Assembly: GCF_015689335.1 (NCBI RefSeq)
Contig: NZ_CP065053.1
Location: 372,001 to 436,000 of the forward strand
DNA from: Massilia antarctica
GTDB lineage: Bacteria; Pseudomonadota; Gammaproteobacteria; Burkholderiales; Burkholderiaceae_D
DNA: 64,000 nucleotides
Direction: 5' to 3'
Shown here: piece by piece, positions 29,866 to 39,621 of the stretch
Layout: every line of letters begins with the position of its first letter
Position numbering within the stretch: position 1 is the first letter of the stretch
Made by a program: the position numbers and the translations under genes
Notes under the pieces: model-generated
Seen by the model: the letters and a program-made list of their open reading frames with translations, nothing else
What the model was told of the DNA's origin: nothing
Databases searched by the model: none

Positions 29866-29929
29866 CGCGGGGTTCGGCGATGAGTCCGGCCGGATTATCC
29901 GCAGCGCGCTTGCGCAGGAACACCTAAGC

Positions 29930-29959
29930 AAAAAGGGCAGCCGAAGCTGCCCTTTTTTT
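29930..29959. terminator. Bidirectional rho-independent terminator
   Basis: AAAAAGGGCAGC-CGAA-GCTGCCCTTTTT is a 12-bp stem with a CGAA tetraloop, T-run on both strands. It lies between the convergent hypothetical gene and DEAD-box helicase gene and can end both transcripts. Confidence 0.92.
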
Positions 29960-29974
29960 CACCTGCCCGCCGCT

Positions 29975-31819
<1,845 letters not shown>

Positions 31820-32015
31820 AGGACACTCACAATTTGACTAGCTAGCCCGACGGGAAAGCATCCTGCAGTTTACTCTCTTGTAGTCCAGAATGCGATTTTT
31901 TGTAACGGAGTTGCGTGCAAGTGGGGTGTAATTGAGGCTATTCGTGCAATCTGCTCCGCTTTGCCGCCACCCGATATCGCGGTTTGCACCGCCTGCCGCG
32001 CCGTTCGTGGCCGCC

Positions 32016-32058
32016 CAAAAACAAACAACCCCGCCACATTCGCATGCGCCGGGGTTGT
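32016..32058 (-). terminator. Rho-independent terminator of the TonB-receptor gene
   Basis: On the minus strand ACAACCCCG (32058-32050) pairs with CGGGGTTGT (32033-32025) across a 16-base loop and is followed by TTGTTTTT. It lies 36 bases after the receptor stop codon. Confidence 0.8.
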
Positions 32059-32093
32059 CGTCAGCGCCGGGATCGCCCCCGGCAGCCTACTCA

Positions 32094-34826
32094 TCAGAAC
32101 TTGTAGTTGGCGCCCATCAGGAAGGTGCGGCCATACTTCTGGTATTCCAGCGGCTTGTTGCGGTCGCCAGCGTAGGTTTCGTACGCCGTATCGCCAACGT
32201 TATTAACCTGCAACACCAATCCCAAGCCCTTAAAGCTTCCTTCGGTAAAGTTATAACCGATCTGGAAGTCGACCACATCCTCACCGACCACATAACGCAA
32301 GCTGCGCTCATTGGCAAAGTTGCCGATTTCACCAACGAAATCGGAGCGCTTGCGCTGGCTGACCCGGGTTTCAAAACCGTTCTTTTCATAGTACAAGGTC
32401 AGGTTGGTCACGCGCTTGGACAAGCCCGGCAACGGAATGTTCTTGCCGATGCTGCTGTCCGGATCTTCAATCGCGATCGAGCTCTTGCTGTGCGTGGCAC
32501 TGGCCGACACGCCAAACCCATCGAGCACGGGTGTGAGCAAGCTCAGCGGCAGCGATGCCGACACTTCCAGGCCCTTCAGCTTGCCGCCGTTGCCGTTGTA
32601 CGGCGCCTTGTAGTTACCAATCGCCGTGATCGCGTCGGTGCCAGGAATATATTTCGAGAAATCGTATTCCTTGGTCTGGGTAAAGATGTACGTATCGAGC
32701 TTCTTGTGGAAAGCCGCGACTGCAAAGTACGCCTTGTTACCGAAATATTTTTCGTAGGACAAATCGAGTGCCTTGGCGCGCCACGGATCAAGACGGGCAT
32801 TGCCGCCACTGGCGCCCGGCTTGAAGTCGGTGGTGCCGACGTTGAAGTCGAGCGCCGAGCGCAGCTGATCGATCCTTGGACGCGCCAATTGCTTGGCAGC
32901 CGCGAAACGCACGGTCTGCTGGTTGCCCACGCCAAACGCCAGGTTCAGGCTCGGCAGGTAATCGGTGTACTTCATGCCATCGCTGACCGGCTTGATCTGG
33001 CTGCCAACCGGCGCCGTGCCATCGAAATAGTTCGCTTGCGACGACTGCTCGGTGTGCTGCACCTGTATGCCCACATTGCCCTTGACCGTCACCGAACCGA
33101 TTTCGCTGTCGATATTGGCTTTCACGAAGCTGGTCGTGATCTTTTCCTGCACTGTCCACGCCTTGGAAATCAGGTAGGAATGGGTCGAGCTCGGGTTGAA
33201 GTTCATGTACTGGCCGACAACACTTGGCACATTCCACGAAGGAATCATGCCCGTTCCCGCAAAGCCGAGGTCGACCTGGTTGTACAACAATTCGCCCGGA
33301 ACCGGACCCGGTGCGCCGCGCAAGGTGATCGCGCCTTCCGGCTGCACCTTGCTCTTGTTGCGGTCGGCATAGTTCACACCCACGTCCACACCAGAGAAAT
33401 AGCTTTGCAGCATGGTCGGCATCGGCAGCGAGGCGACCAGCTTGAAGCCCTTGAGCTCGTCCTCGATCTGCGGCGTCTTGCCGTAGCCGGAACCGTAAAT
33501 CGTGTTGCGCACGTACAGGTTCTTGGCGTCGCTATAGTTCAGGCGGCCGCCGATTTGCGAAAAACCGCCGGTGGCGAATTTCAGGTTGACGGTGTCGAGG
33601 AAGGGATCGCCGGCAGCATTGCTCAGTTGCAGGTTGTTTTCCAGGCTCACTTCATCGCGCTTCGCCTTCGAGTAGCTGACGTCGGCCAACAGCGACCAGC
33701 CATCGAAACGCAAGGTATTGCCCCAGCCGATCGCCTTGATTTCATCCTTGCGGTTGTTGTACATGCCGCGCACCAGCGGATAGACGCCGCTGGCCGAGCC
33801 GCCCGTCAACACCCCGTTCGAGGTGGTAGCCGGGGTGTACATCAGGCCCGGCTGGAAGCCACCGTTGTAGTTACTCAGGTTCACTTCAAACTGGTTGGCC
33901 GTTTCTTCGCGCTTGAATTTCGATGCGTACACATCGATCATGCTGGTCCAGGTCTTGTTGGGACGATATTGCAGTACGCCCATGACGCCGTCGCGCTTGT
34001 TGGTGCCGCTGCGCGCAACCGACTTCAAGCCATCCATCAGATAGGTACCGTCAGGCACGCCAGGACGCGCATCGGTTTTCCACGGCTCATACAAGCCGGT
34101 TTCGTTGGACAACACCGGCGAGGCCAGGTGGGCGTAACCGATCGCGATACCGATCGTGCGGTCGGCGAACTGGTCGATGTAGCTGACGCTGAAGCGCTTG
34201 CCCGTCGCTTTCGCATTGGCGATGCCGCCGAGCGAATTTTTCTCGCCGCGCACGTTCATGGCGATGGTGCGCTTGCCGAACGACAGCGGACGCACGGTCT
34301 GCATGTCGATGGTGCCGGACAAGCCCTGGCCGACGAGGCCGGCGTCCGGGGTCTTGTAAATGGTCACGCCGCTGAGCAGCTCGGAGGGATACTGGTCGAA
34401 TTCGACGCTGCGGTTGTCGCCCGTGCTGACCTGTTCGCGGCCATTGAGCAAGGTGGTCGAAAAGTCCGGCGACAGGCCGCGCACGCTGATGACCTGGGCA
34501 CGCCCGCCGACCCTCTGGGCCGCCAGGCCGGGCAGGCGGGCGATCGATTCAGCAATACTCACGTCAGGCAACTTGCCGATATCTTCCGCGGAGATCGCCT
34601 CGACGATGGAAGAGGAATCTTTTTTCACCGAAATCGCGTCCTCGATACCGCGGCGAATGCCCGACACCTTGACCGTCGTGATCGGCTGCTCGCCTGCTTG
34701 CGGCGCAGCGGATGCTTGCGCGTAGACGTTGCCCGACATGGCGGACACGAACAGGGCGCAACCGGCGGCGACCGGGCTCAGTGGAAATGCGGCACTCTTG
34801 CTACGGGTATTGGCGAAAAATTTCAT
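32094..34826 (-). CDS. TonB-dependent outer-membrane receptor, probable maltodextrin uptake
   Basis: A 910-residue receptor. A signal peptide ends near residue 36 (GNVYAQA), followed by a TonB-box-like ITTVKVSG, a plug domain at about 50-165 (DVSIAESIARLPGLAAQRVG, ISVRGLSPDFSTTLLNGRE) and a 22-strand-type barrel to a C-terminal aromatic (GANYKF). It belongs to the large sugar-type receptors with the RRGIEDAISVKKDSSSIVEA start, like the maltodextrin receptor MalA of Caulobacter. TonB/ExbBD energy drives uptake of ligands too large for porins. It is divergent from the secreted amylase operon and both flanks of the shared 600-base intergenic region carry palindromes of the same type, which supports the starch role. 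The exact ligand is inferred. Confidence 0.9.
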   Translation of the reverse strand: MKFFANTRSKSAAFPLSPVAAGCALFVSAMSGNVYAQASAAPQAGEQPITTVKVSGIRRGIEDAISVKKDSSSIVEAISAEDIGKLPDVSIAESIARLPGLAAQRVGGRAQVISVRGLSPDFSTTLLNGREQVSTGDNRSVEFDQYPSELLSGVTIYKTPDAGLVGQGLSGTIDMQTVRPLSFGKRTIAMNVRGEKNSLGGIANAKATGKRFSVSYIDQFADRTIGIAIGYAHLASPVLSNETGLYEPWKTDARPGVPDGTYLMDGLKSVARSGTNKRDGVMGVLQYRPNKTWTSMIDVYASKFKREETANQFEVNLSNYNGGFQPGLMYTPATTSNGVLTGGSASGVYPLVRGMYNNRKDEIKAIGWGNTLRFDGWSLLADVSYSKAKRDEVSLENNLQLSNAAGDPFLDTVNLKFATGGFSQIGGRLNYSDAKNLYVRNTIYGSGYGKTPQIEDELKGFKLVASLPMPTMLQSYFSGVDVGVNYADRNKSKVQPEGAITLRGAPGPVPGELLYNQVDLGFAGTGMIPSWNVPSVVGQYMNFNPSSTHSYLISKAWTVQEKITTSFVKANIDSEIGSVTVKGNVGIQVQHTEQSSQANYFDGTAPVGSQIKPVSDGMKYTDYLPSLNLAFGVGNQQTVRFAAAKQLARPRIDQLRSALDFNVGTTDFKPGASGGNARLDPWRAKALDLSYEKYFGNKAYFAVAAFHKKLDTYIFTQTKEYDFSKYIPGTDAITAIGNYKAPYNGNGGKLKGLEVSASLPLSLLTPVLDGFGVSASATHSKSSIAIEDPDSSIGKNIPLPGLSKRVTNLTLYYEKNGFETRVSQRKRSDFVGEIGNFANERSLRYVVGEDVVDFQIGYNFTEGSFKGLGLVLQVNNVGDTAYETYAGDRNKPLEYQKYGRTFLMGANYKF

Positions 34827-34930
34827 TCTGTCCCCTCATCTCATCATTACTACACAATTCCCGTATCTTCAGCGCGGCGACGACTGCACGGGTTCCAAAG
34901 GCAACGTTCTAAGACGCTCTGAGCCGATTC

Positions 34931-34945
34931 TGTACTAAAACTAGA
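34931..34945. promoter_or_regulatory. RpiR/HexR-type operator near TonB-receptor gene
   Basis: TGTACTAAAACTAGA matches 10 of 12 defined positions. It lies 105 bases upstream of the receptor start, the nearest of the four sites to that gene. Confidence 0.6.
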
Positions 34946-35059
34946 TGCAGTGTCAACGAGAGTTGCGTACGACTACGGAAAAGTGAGTTTTTTGCATTCG
35001 TCACCCAATGATGAGGGATGGGTCGTTGTATTTCGGCTACAGAACAACCCAAAGGCAAC

Positions 35060-35074
35060 TGTAGTCCAACTACA
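35060..35074. promoter_or_regulatory. RpiR/HexR-type operator, perfect palindrome
   Basis: TGTAGTCCAACTACA matches all 12 defined positions, the best site in the window. It lies in the middle of the divergent region. Confidence 0.75.
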
Positions 35075-35285
35075 TCGACTCTCCTTTTCCTTGCTTTGAA
35101 AGGTTTTTGCCTCACGCCGGTGCAATTTTACCTTTTGGAAATTTATCGTTACTACATTTTTGTAGTGAAGTTCGTAATAAAAGCCAATTCATGCGCGCCG
35201 ATGGCATGTGGCCTGCCGCACAATTCCCGCCAAATCGTCCCGCCGAGAATGCCTGCGGAGCGGTCAATACTGCCTTGGTGCAGAA

Positions 35286-35300
35286 TGTAGCTAAACTAGC
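35286..35300. promoter_or_regulatory. RpiR/HexR-type operator, degenerate
   Basis: TGTAGCTAAACTAGC matches 9 of 12 defined positions and is about 140 bases upstream of the GH13 gene. Confidence 0.45.
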
Positions 35301-35385
35301 ATCCAGGAAGCGAGCCGACCGCCGGTCCGCCGTGCCGTTTGAAAGGCGTCCTATTCTGTAGTATGCTTTACCGACAACAAAATCA

Positions 35386-35400
35386 TGTAGCCATACTACG
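35386..35400. promoter_or_regulatory. RpiR/HexR-type operator close to the GH13 start
   Basis: TGTAGCCATACTACG matches 10 of 12 defined positions and ends 40 bases before the GH13 ATG, a position suited to repression. Confidence 0.65.
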
Positions 35401-35440
35401 CGACTGCGCAGGCAGTCATCCCTGACGCATTGGAGACCGC

Positions 35441-37321
35441 ATGACCCCAGCAGGCCGCCGCACGCCCCTCCTCCGGCTATTCGCCGCTGTCGTCCTGGGA
35501 AGTGCCGCTGCGCTTGCCGGCGCCGCGTCCATGCCGCCCGGCCGCATCGCCCACCTGGAACCGCCATCCTGGTGGATCGGAATGAAGCACAACAGACTCC
35601 AGCTGATGGTCCACGGCGAAGGCATCGCCGACACCCGTCCCGCCATCGACTACCCCGGCGTGCGCATCGACGCGGTCACCCACGTCCCGAACCGGAATTA
35701 CCTCTTCATCGACCTGCTGATCGGGCCCGATGCCAGGGCGGGCAAATTCGACATCCTGTTCAAGGATGGCGCGCGCACCATCCGCTCCCCCTACGAACTG
35801 CGGTCGCGCGAAGCCGGGTCGGCCCAGCGCCAGGGTTTCGGCAGCAAGGACGCCATCTATCAGATCATGCCCGACCGCTTCGCCAACGGCGACCCTGCCA
35901 ACGATAGCGTGGCCGGCATGGCCGAGCAGGCCAACCGCGCCTCCGGCGGCGGGCGCCACGGCGGCGACCTGCGCGGCGTGGCCGACCATCTGGACTACAT
36001 CGCGGCCATGGGTTTTACCCAGATCTGGCCCACGCCGCTGGTCGAAAACGACATGCCGGCCTACTCCTACCACGGCTATGCGGCCACCAACCATTACCGC
36101 ATCGACCCGCGCTACGGCAGCAACGAGGACTACCGCCAACTGTCCGCGCAGGCACGCAAGAAAGGCATCGGCATCATCCAGGACGTGGTGCTCTCGCATA
36201 TCGGCAGCCGCCACTGGTGGATGAAAGACCTGCCCGGCCCCGACTGGATCACCAACGGCGGCACCTTCACGCCCACCGCGCACCATCGGGTATCGGTGCA
36301 GGACCCGTACGGATCGCAGCAGGACCGCGACAACTTCACCAAGGGCTGGTTCGCCGACAGCATGCCGGACCTGAACCAGGCCAACCCGCTGGTAGCGAAC
36401 TACCTCATTCAAAACAATATCTGGTGGATCGAATACGCCGGCCTGTCCGGCCTGCGCATCGACACCTACGGCTACTCCGACAGCGCCTTCCTCACCGAGT
36501 ACACGCGGCGCCTGACGGCCGAATACCCGAATCTCAATCTGGTCGGCGAGGAATGGCACAAGTCGCCGGCGGTGGTGTCGCACTGGCAGCGCGGCAAAGT
36601 CAACTTCGACGGCTACATCAGCTACCTTCCCAGCCTGATGGACTTTCCGATGGCCGAAACCATCCGCGCCAGCCTCGCCTCCACCGATCCCGCAAGCGGC
36701 TTTACCGACGTCTACGAAATGCTCTCGCAAGACCACCTGTATCCGGACGCGGGCAACCTGGTGCTGTTCGAGGGGAACCACGACATCGCGCGCCTCTTCA
36801 GCGTGGTCGGCGAAGACCTCAAGCTGTACAAGATGAGTCTCGCCATGCTCATGACACTGCCGCGCATACCCCAGTTCTATTACGGCACCGAGGTGCTCAT
36901 GACCAGCGAAACCAGGATCCGCGACGACGCCAGCTTCCGCCAGGACTTCCCGGGCGGCTGGCGCGCCGATGCGGCCAGCGCCTTCAGCGGCGCTGGACTG
37001 AGCGCGCAGCAGCGCGAAGCCCAGGCCTACGTCAAAAAACTGGTCAACTGGCGCAAGTCGCACACGGTCATCCACCACGGGAAGACCATGCACTACGGCG
37101 CCGAAAACGGCACCTACGTCTACTTCCGCTACGACGGCAAGAACAAGGTCATGGTGGCGCTGAACAAAGGCGACAAGGACGCCGTGCTACCGCTCGAGCG
37201 CTTTCACGAAATGCTCAAGGGCGCCAAGACCGGCGTCGACACAATCAGCGGCGCCACCCATGCACTCGCAACGTCACTGACCCTGCCGGCGCGCTCGGCA
37301 CTGATCCTGGAGATTGAATGA
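35441..37321 (+). CDS. Secreted GH13 alpha-amylase / neopullulanase-cyclomaltodextrinase type
   Basis: A 626-residue exported enzyme. The N-terminal signal (RLFAAVVLGSAAALAGAAS) is followed by a beta-sandwich domain at about 35-125 of the cyclomaltodextrinase-N kind (HLEPPSWWIGMKHNRLQLMV), then the GH13 barrel: region I DVVLSHIGSRHWW, Asp341 nucleophile in GLRIDTYGYS, Glu370 in LVGEEWHK, Asp448 in EGNHDIAR. This layout matches SusA-like neopullulanases and cyclomaltodextrinases, which hydrolyse starch, pullulan and cyclodextrins. An operator-like site ends 40 bases upstream. The stop codon overlaps the next ATG (ATGA), beginning a tightly coupled four-gene operon. Confidence 0.92.
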   Translation: MTPAGRRTPLLRLFAAVVLGSAAALAGAASMPPGRIAHLEPPSWWIGMKHNRLQLMVHGEGIADTRPAIDYPGVRIDAVTHVPNRNYLFIDLLIGPDARAGKFDILFKDGARTIRSPYELRSREAGSAQRQGFGSKDAIYQIMPDRFANGDPANDSVAGMAEQANRASGGGRHGGDLRGVADHLDYIAAMGFTQIWPTPLVENDMPAYSYHGYAATNHYRIDPRYGSNEDYRQLSAQARKKGIGIIQDVVLSHIGSRHWWMKDLPGPDWITNGGTFTPTAHHRVSVQDPYGSQQDRDNFTKGWFADSMPDLNQANPLVANYLIQNNIWWIEYAGLSGLRIDTYGYSDSAFLTEYTRRLTAEYPNLNLVGEEWHKSPAVVSHWQRGKVNFDGYISYLPSLMDFPMAETIRASLASTDPASGFTDVYEMLSQDHLYPDAGNLVLFEGNHDIARLFSVVGEDLKLYKMSLAMLMTLPRIPQFYYGTEVLMTSETRIRDDASFRQDFPGGWRADAASAFSGAGLSAQQREAQAYVKKLVNWRKSHTVIHHGKTMHYGAENGTYVYFRYDGKNKVMVALNKGDKDAVLPLERFHEMLKGAKTGVDTISGATHALATSLTLPARSALILEIE

Positions 37322-39621
37322 AGTATCTGATCACACTGGCGGCCGCCATCGCCATGCCATTGACCGCGGCTGCCGGCAAACCCGGCGTGGACGCGTTTTT
37401 CGAGGCCATGGCGATCAGCGTTCCAGCAGCCCAGCAATCCCGGTTCGTGGTGGGCGATAACATGGCCGGCTACTTCGAGGGCTACACCCAAAGCCATGCC
37501 AGGGGCGCCGGCTACACCATCAAGAACGCCTCCCTGTTCGATGGCTACGCCACGTTCGTGAACGGCGCGCCCAACGAACGCGCCCGCTCCAAGGAACAGG
37601 TACTCCCGTACGGGCACCGGGTGCGCCACGCCGGCGGTGCCACCGAGGAAATGGCTCTGTTGTCGAAAAAGCATGCGCTCGCGATCCGCCTGACCAACCC
37701 GGTCGACGCCGAACTGACGGTGCAGGCGCTGCTCAAGGCGCCGGGCGCGATCCACCGCGAAGGTGATGTGGTGGTGGTAGCCCCGAGCGGTGCCGGCCCG
37801 TTTACGGCCATCGCAGCCGACCGCCCCTTCGTGCTGGGCGACGGCCTCGCCCTACGCAGCACGCAGGCAGCGCGCGACATGACGGTGGTCGTGGCCTTTG
37901 GCGAGAACGCCGCCCAGGCCAGCGAACGCGCACTGGCGCTGGTAAAGCGCGATCCCATCGGCGCCGAACGCAAGGCCCTGTATGAAGCGCTGACCAAAAG
38001 CTACCTGTCCACCAGCGACCTTGAGTACAACAAGGCGCTCAACTGGGCCAAGGCTGCCAGCCGCATGTTCGTGGTCGAGGAATTCGGCACCGGCATCTGG
38101 GCCGGCCTGCCCTGGTTCCGCGACAACTGGGGCCGCGACACCTTCATCGCGCTGCCCGGCACCTTGCTGGTATCGGGCCAGTTCGAGGACGCCAAAGCCG
38201 TGCTGTCCAATTTCGCGCGCTACCAGAACCTGCGCGAGCCACGCGACAAGGAGTACGGCCGCATCCCCAATCGCGTCGCGGCAGGTGACAGCATCATCTA
38301 CAACACGGTCGACGGCACCCCCTGGATGCTGCGCGAAGCCTTCGAGTACATCCAGTACACCGGCGACAAGGCGTTCGCGCGCCAGATGTACCAGCTCGCC
38401 CTGCCCTACTTCGACGGCGCCATCGCCAGCTATGCCGACCAGGACGGCTTGCTGGCGCACGACTCGGCCGACACCTGGATGGACGCGCGCATCGACAATA
38501 AAGACCCGTGGTCCGCACGCGGCCCGCGCGCCGTCGAAATCCAGGCCCTGTGGCATACCGCCCTCAAGACCGGCGCCTGGCTGGCCACGCAAGCCGGCGA
38601 TAGTGCGCGGGCGCGCCAGTGGAACGCACTGGCCGGCAAGGCGCAGCGCAGCTTCCTCAAGCTGTACTGGGACGGCAAGGTGATGGCCGACCGCCTGCGC
38701 GACGACACAAGCCGCGATACCAAGGTCCGCCCCAACCAGCTGATGCTGGTGTCGATCCCGTTCGACGACTTCATCCCGCCCAAGGTGCAGGCAAGGGTGA
38801 CGCGCAACGCGGTGTCCGAACTGCTCTACCCCTACGGCATCGCCTCGCTGAGCCAGAACGATCCCTACTTCCATCCGCGCCATGAAAACCCGGCCTTTCA
38901 CCATAAGGATGCGGCCTACCACCAAGGCACCATCTGGGGCTGGAATGCCGGCTTCACGGTCACGGCGCTGAACAAGTTCGGCTACCAGGACCTGGCGTGG
39001 AAGCTGAGCCAAAACCTTGGCCGGCAAATCCTCGGCCTGGGAACCTTGGGGAACATGAGCGAGCTGCTCGACGCCCTGCCCGGCGACGACGGCAAGCTCA
39101 AACCATCCGGCACCTGGGCGCAGTCGTGGAGCGTGGCCGAATATGCGCGCAACGGCTACCAGGACTACGTCGGCTTTCGTCCACGCCTGCTCGACAACAC
39201 ACTGGCCTTCACGCCGGCGATCCCCGCCGCATGGAGCGAATTTTATGCGGCCCTGCCCTTCGGCGCGGCCGACAGCATCGACGTCGATTTCCGCCGCGTG
39301 GGAAAACAGCAGCACTGGAAGCTGCGCCTGAACGGCACCGTGCCGCGCAAGGTGTCGTTCAGTTTCCTGGGCGACGACAAAGGCCGTTCGCAACTCGCGT
39401 TCGAACTCGCCCCCGGCAAGACGGCCCTGCTGGTGACGGGCGGCGGGAAGGCGACGGTCGATGGCAGGCCGCTCGCGGTGCGTGCGCGCCAGGCCAGCTA
39501 CGCCGGCGAGATCGGCGAGCTCGTTTTCCAGACACCCAGGCCCTACCGCGCCGACGACTTCCCCATGCTCAAATCGACCGATGCCTTGCGCGGCATCGTC
39601 GAACGTAAGGAATACCGCTGA
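37318..39621 (+). CDS. Secreted amylo-alpha-1,6-glucosidase-like debranching enzyme (GDE C-type, GH133-like)
   Basis: A 767-residue protein with a signal peptide (MKYLITLAAAIAMPLTAAAG). The N-terminal half is a beta-rich domain; from about residue 220 an (alpha/alpha)6 barrel of the glycogen-debranching GDE-C kind appears, with its hallmark WFRDNWGRDTFIALPG, the RIPNRV and GTPWMLREAFEY segments, YHQGTIWGWNAGF near residue 540, and a C-terminal beta cap. Family enzymes remove alpha-1,6-linked glucose from branch points, normally in the cytoplasm on glycogen; an exported form would act on branched starch fragments in the periplasm or outside. Start and stop codons overlap both neighbours by a few bases. 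Confidence 0.85.
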   Translation: MKYLITLAAAIAMPLTAAAGKPGVDAFFEAMAISVPAAQQSRFVVGDNMAGYFEGYTQSHARGAGYTIKNASLFDGYATFVNGAPNERARSKEQVLPYGHRVRHAGGATEEMALLSKKHALAIRLTNPVDAELTVQALLKAPGAIHREGDVVVVAPSGAGPFTAIAADRPFVLGDGLALRSTQAARDMTVVVAFGENAAQASERALALVKRDPIGAERKALYEALTKSYLSTSDLEYNKALNWAKAASRMFVVEEFGTGIWAGLPWFRDNWGRDTFIALPGTLLVSGQFEDAKAVLSNFARYQNLREPRDKEYGRIPNRVAAGDSIIYNTVDGTPWMLREAFEYIQYTGDKAFARQMYQLALPYFDGAIASYADQDGLLAHDSADTWMDARIDNKDPWSARGPRAVEIQALWHTALKTGAWLATQAGDSARARQWNALAGKAQRSFLKLYWDGKVMADRLRDDTSRDTKVRPNQLMLVSIPFDDFIPPKVQARVTRNAVSELLYPYGIASLSQNDPYFHPRHENPAFHHKDAAYHQGTIWGWNAGFTVTALNKFGYQDLAWKLSQNLGRQILGLGTLGNMSELLDALPGDDGKLKPSGTWAQSWSVAEYARNGYQDYVGFRPRLLDNTLAFTPAIPAAWSEFYAALPFGAADSIDVDFRRVGKQQHWKLRLNGTVPRKVSFSFLGDDKGRSQLAFELAPGKTALLVTGGGKATVDGRPLAVRARQASYAGEIGELVFQTPRPYRADDFPMLKSTDALRGIVERKEYR

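Larger units (their letters stand above)
34827..35440. other. Divergent control region between TonB receptor and starch-degradation operon
   Basis: These 614 bases are clearly AT-richer than the genes and have no credible coding sequence; short open frames in it lack ribosome-binding sites and homology-like features. It holds four TGTAGT-N3-ACTACA-type sites (34931, 35060, 35286, 35386), a lone TGTAGT half-site at 35357, and at 35151-35166 an arm-reversed palindrome ACTACA-TTTT-TGTAGT. The clustering suggests cooperative binding or DNA looping that controls both directions. Confidence 0.6.

Noticed and set aside
31870..31930. TGTAGTCCAGAATGC upstream of the helicase as another RpiR-type operator
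   Set aside because: Only the left arm matches; the right arm has no resemblance to ACTACA and the gene is unrelated to starch.
31932..34922. 996-residue open frame on the plus strand opposite the TonB receptor
   Set aside because: Composition is that of an antisense shadow (His/Arg/Ala-rich, no domain or signal), while the minus strand encodes a complete recognisable receptor.
35018..35361. Short open frames in the TonB/GH13 intergenic region
   Set aside because: No ribosome-binding site, odd composition and overlap with operator-like palindromes.
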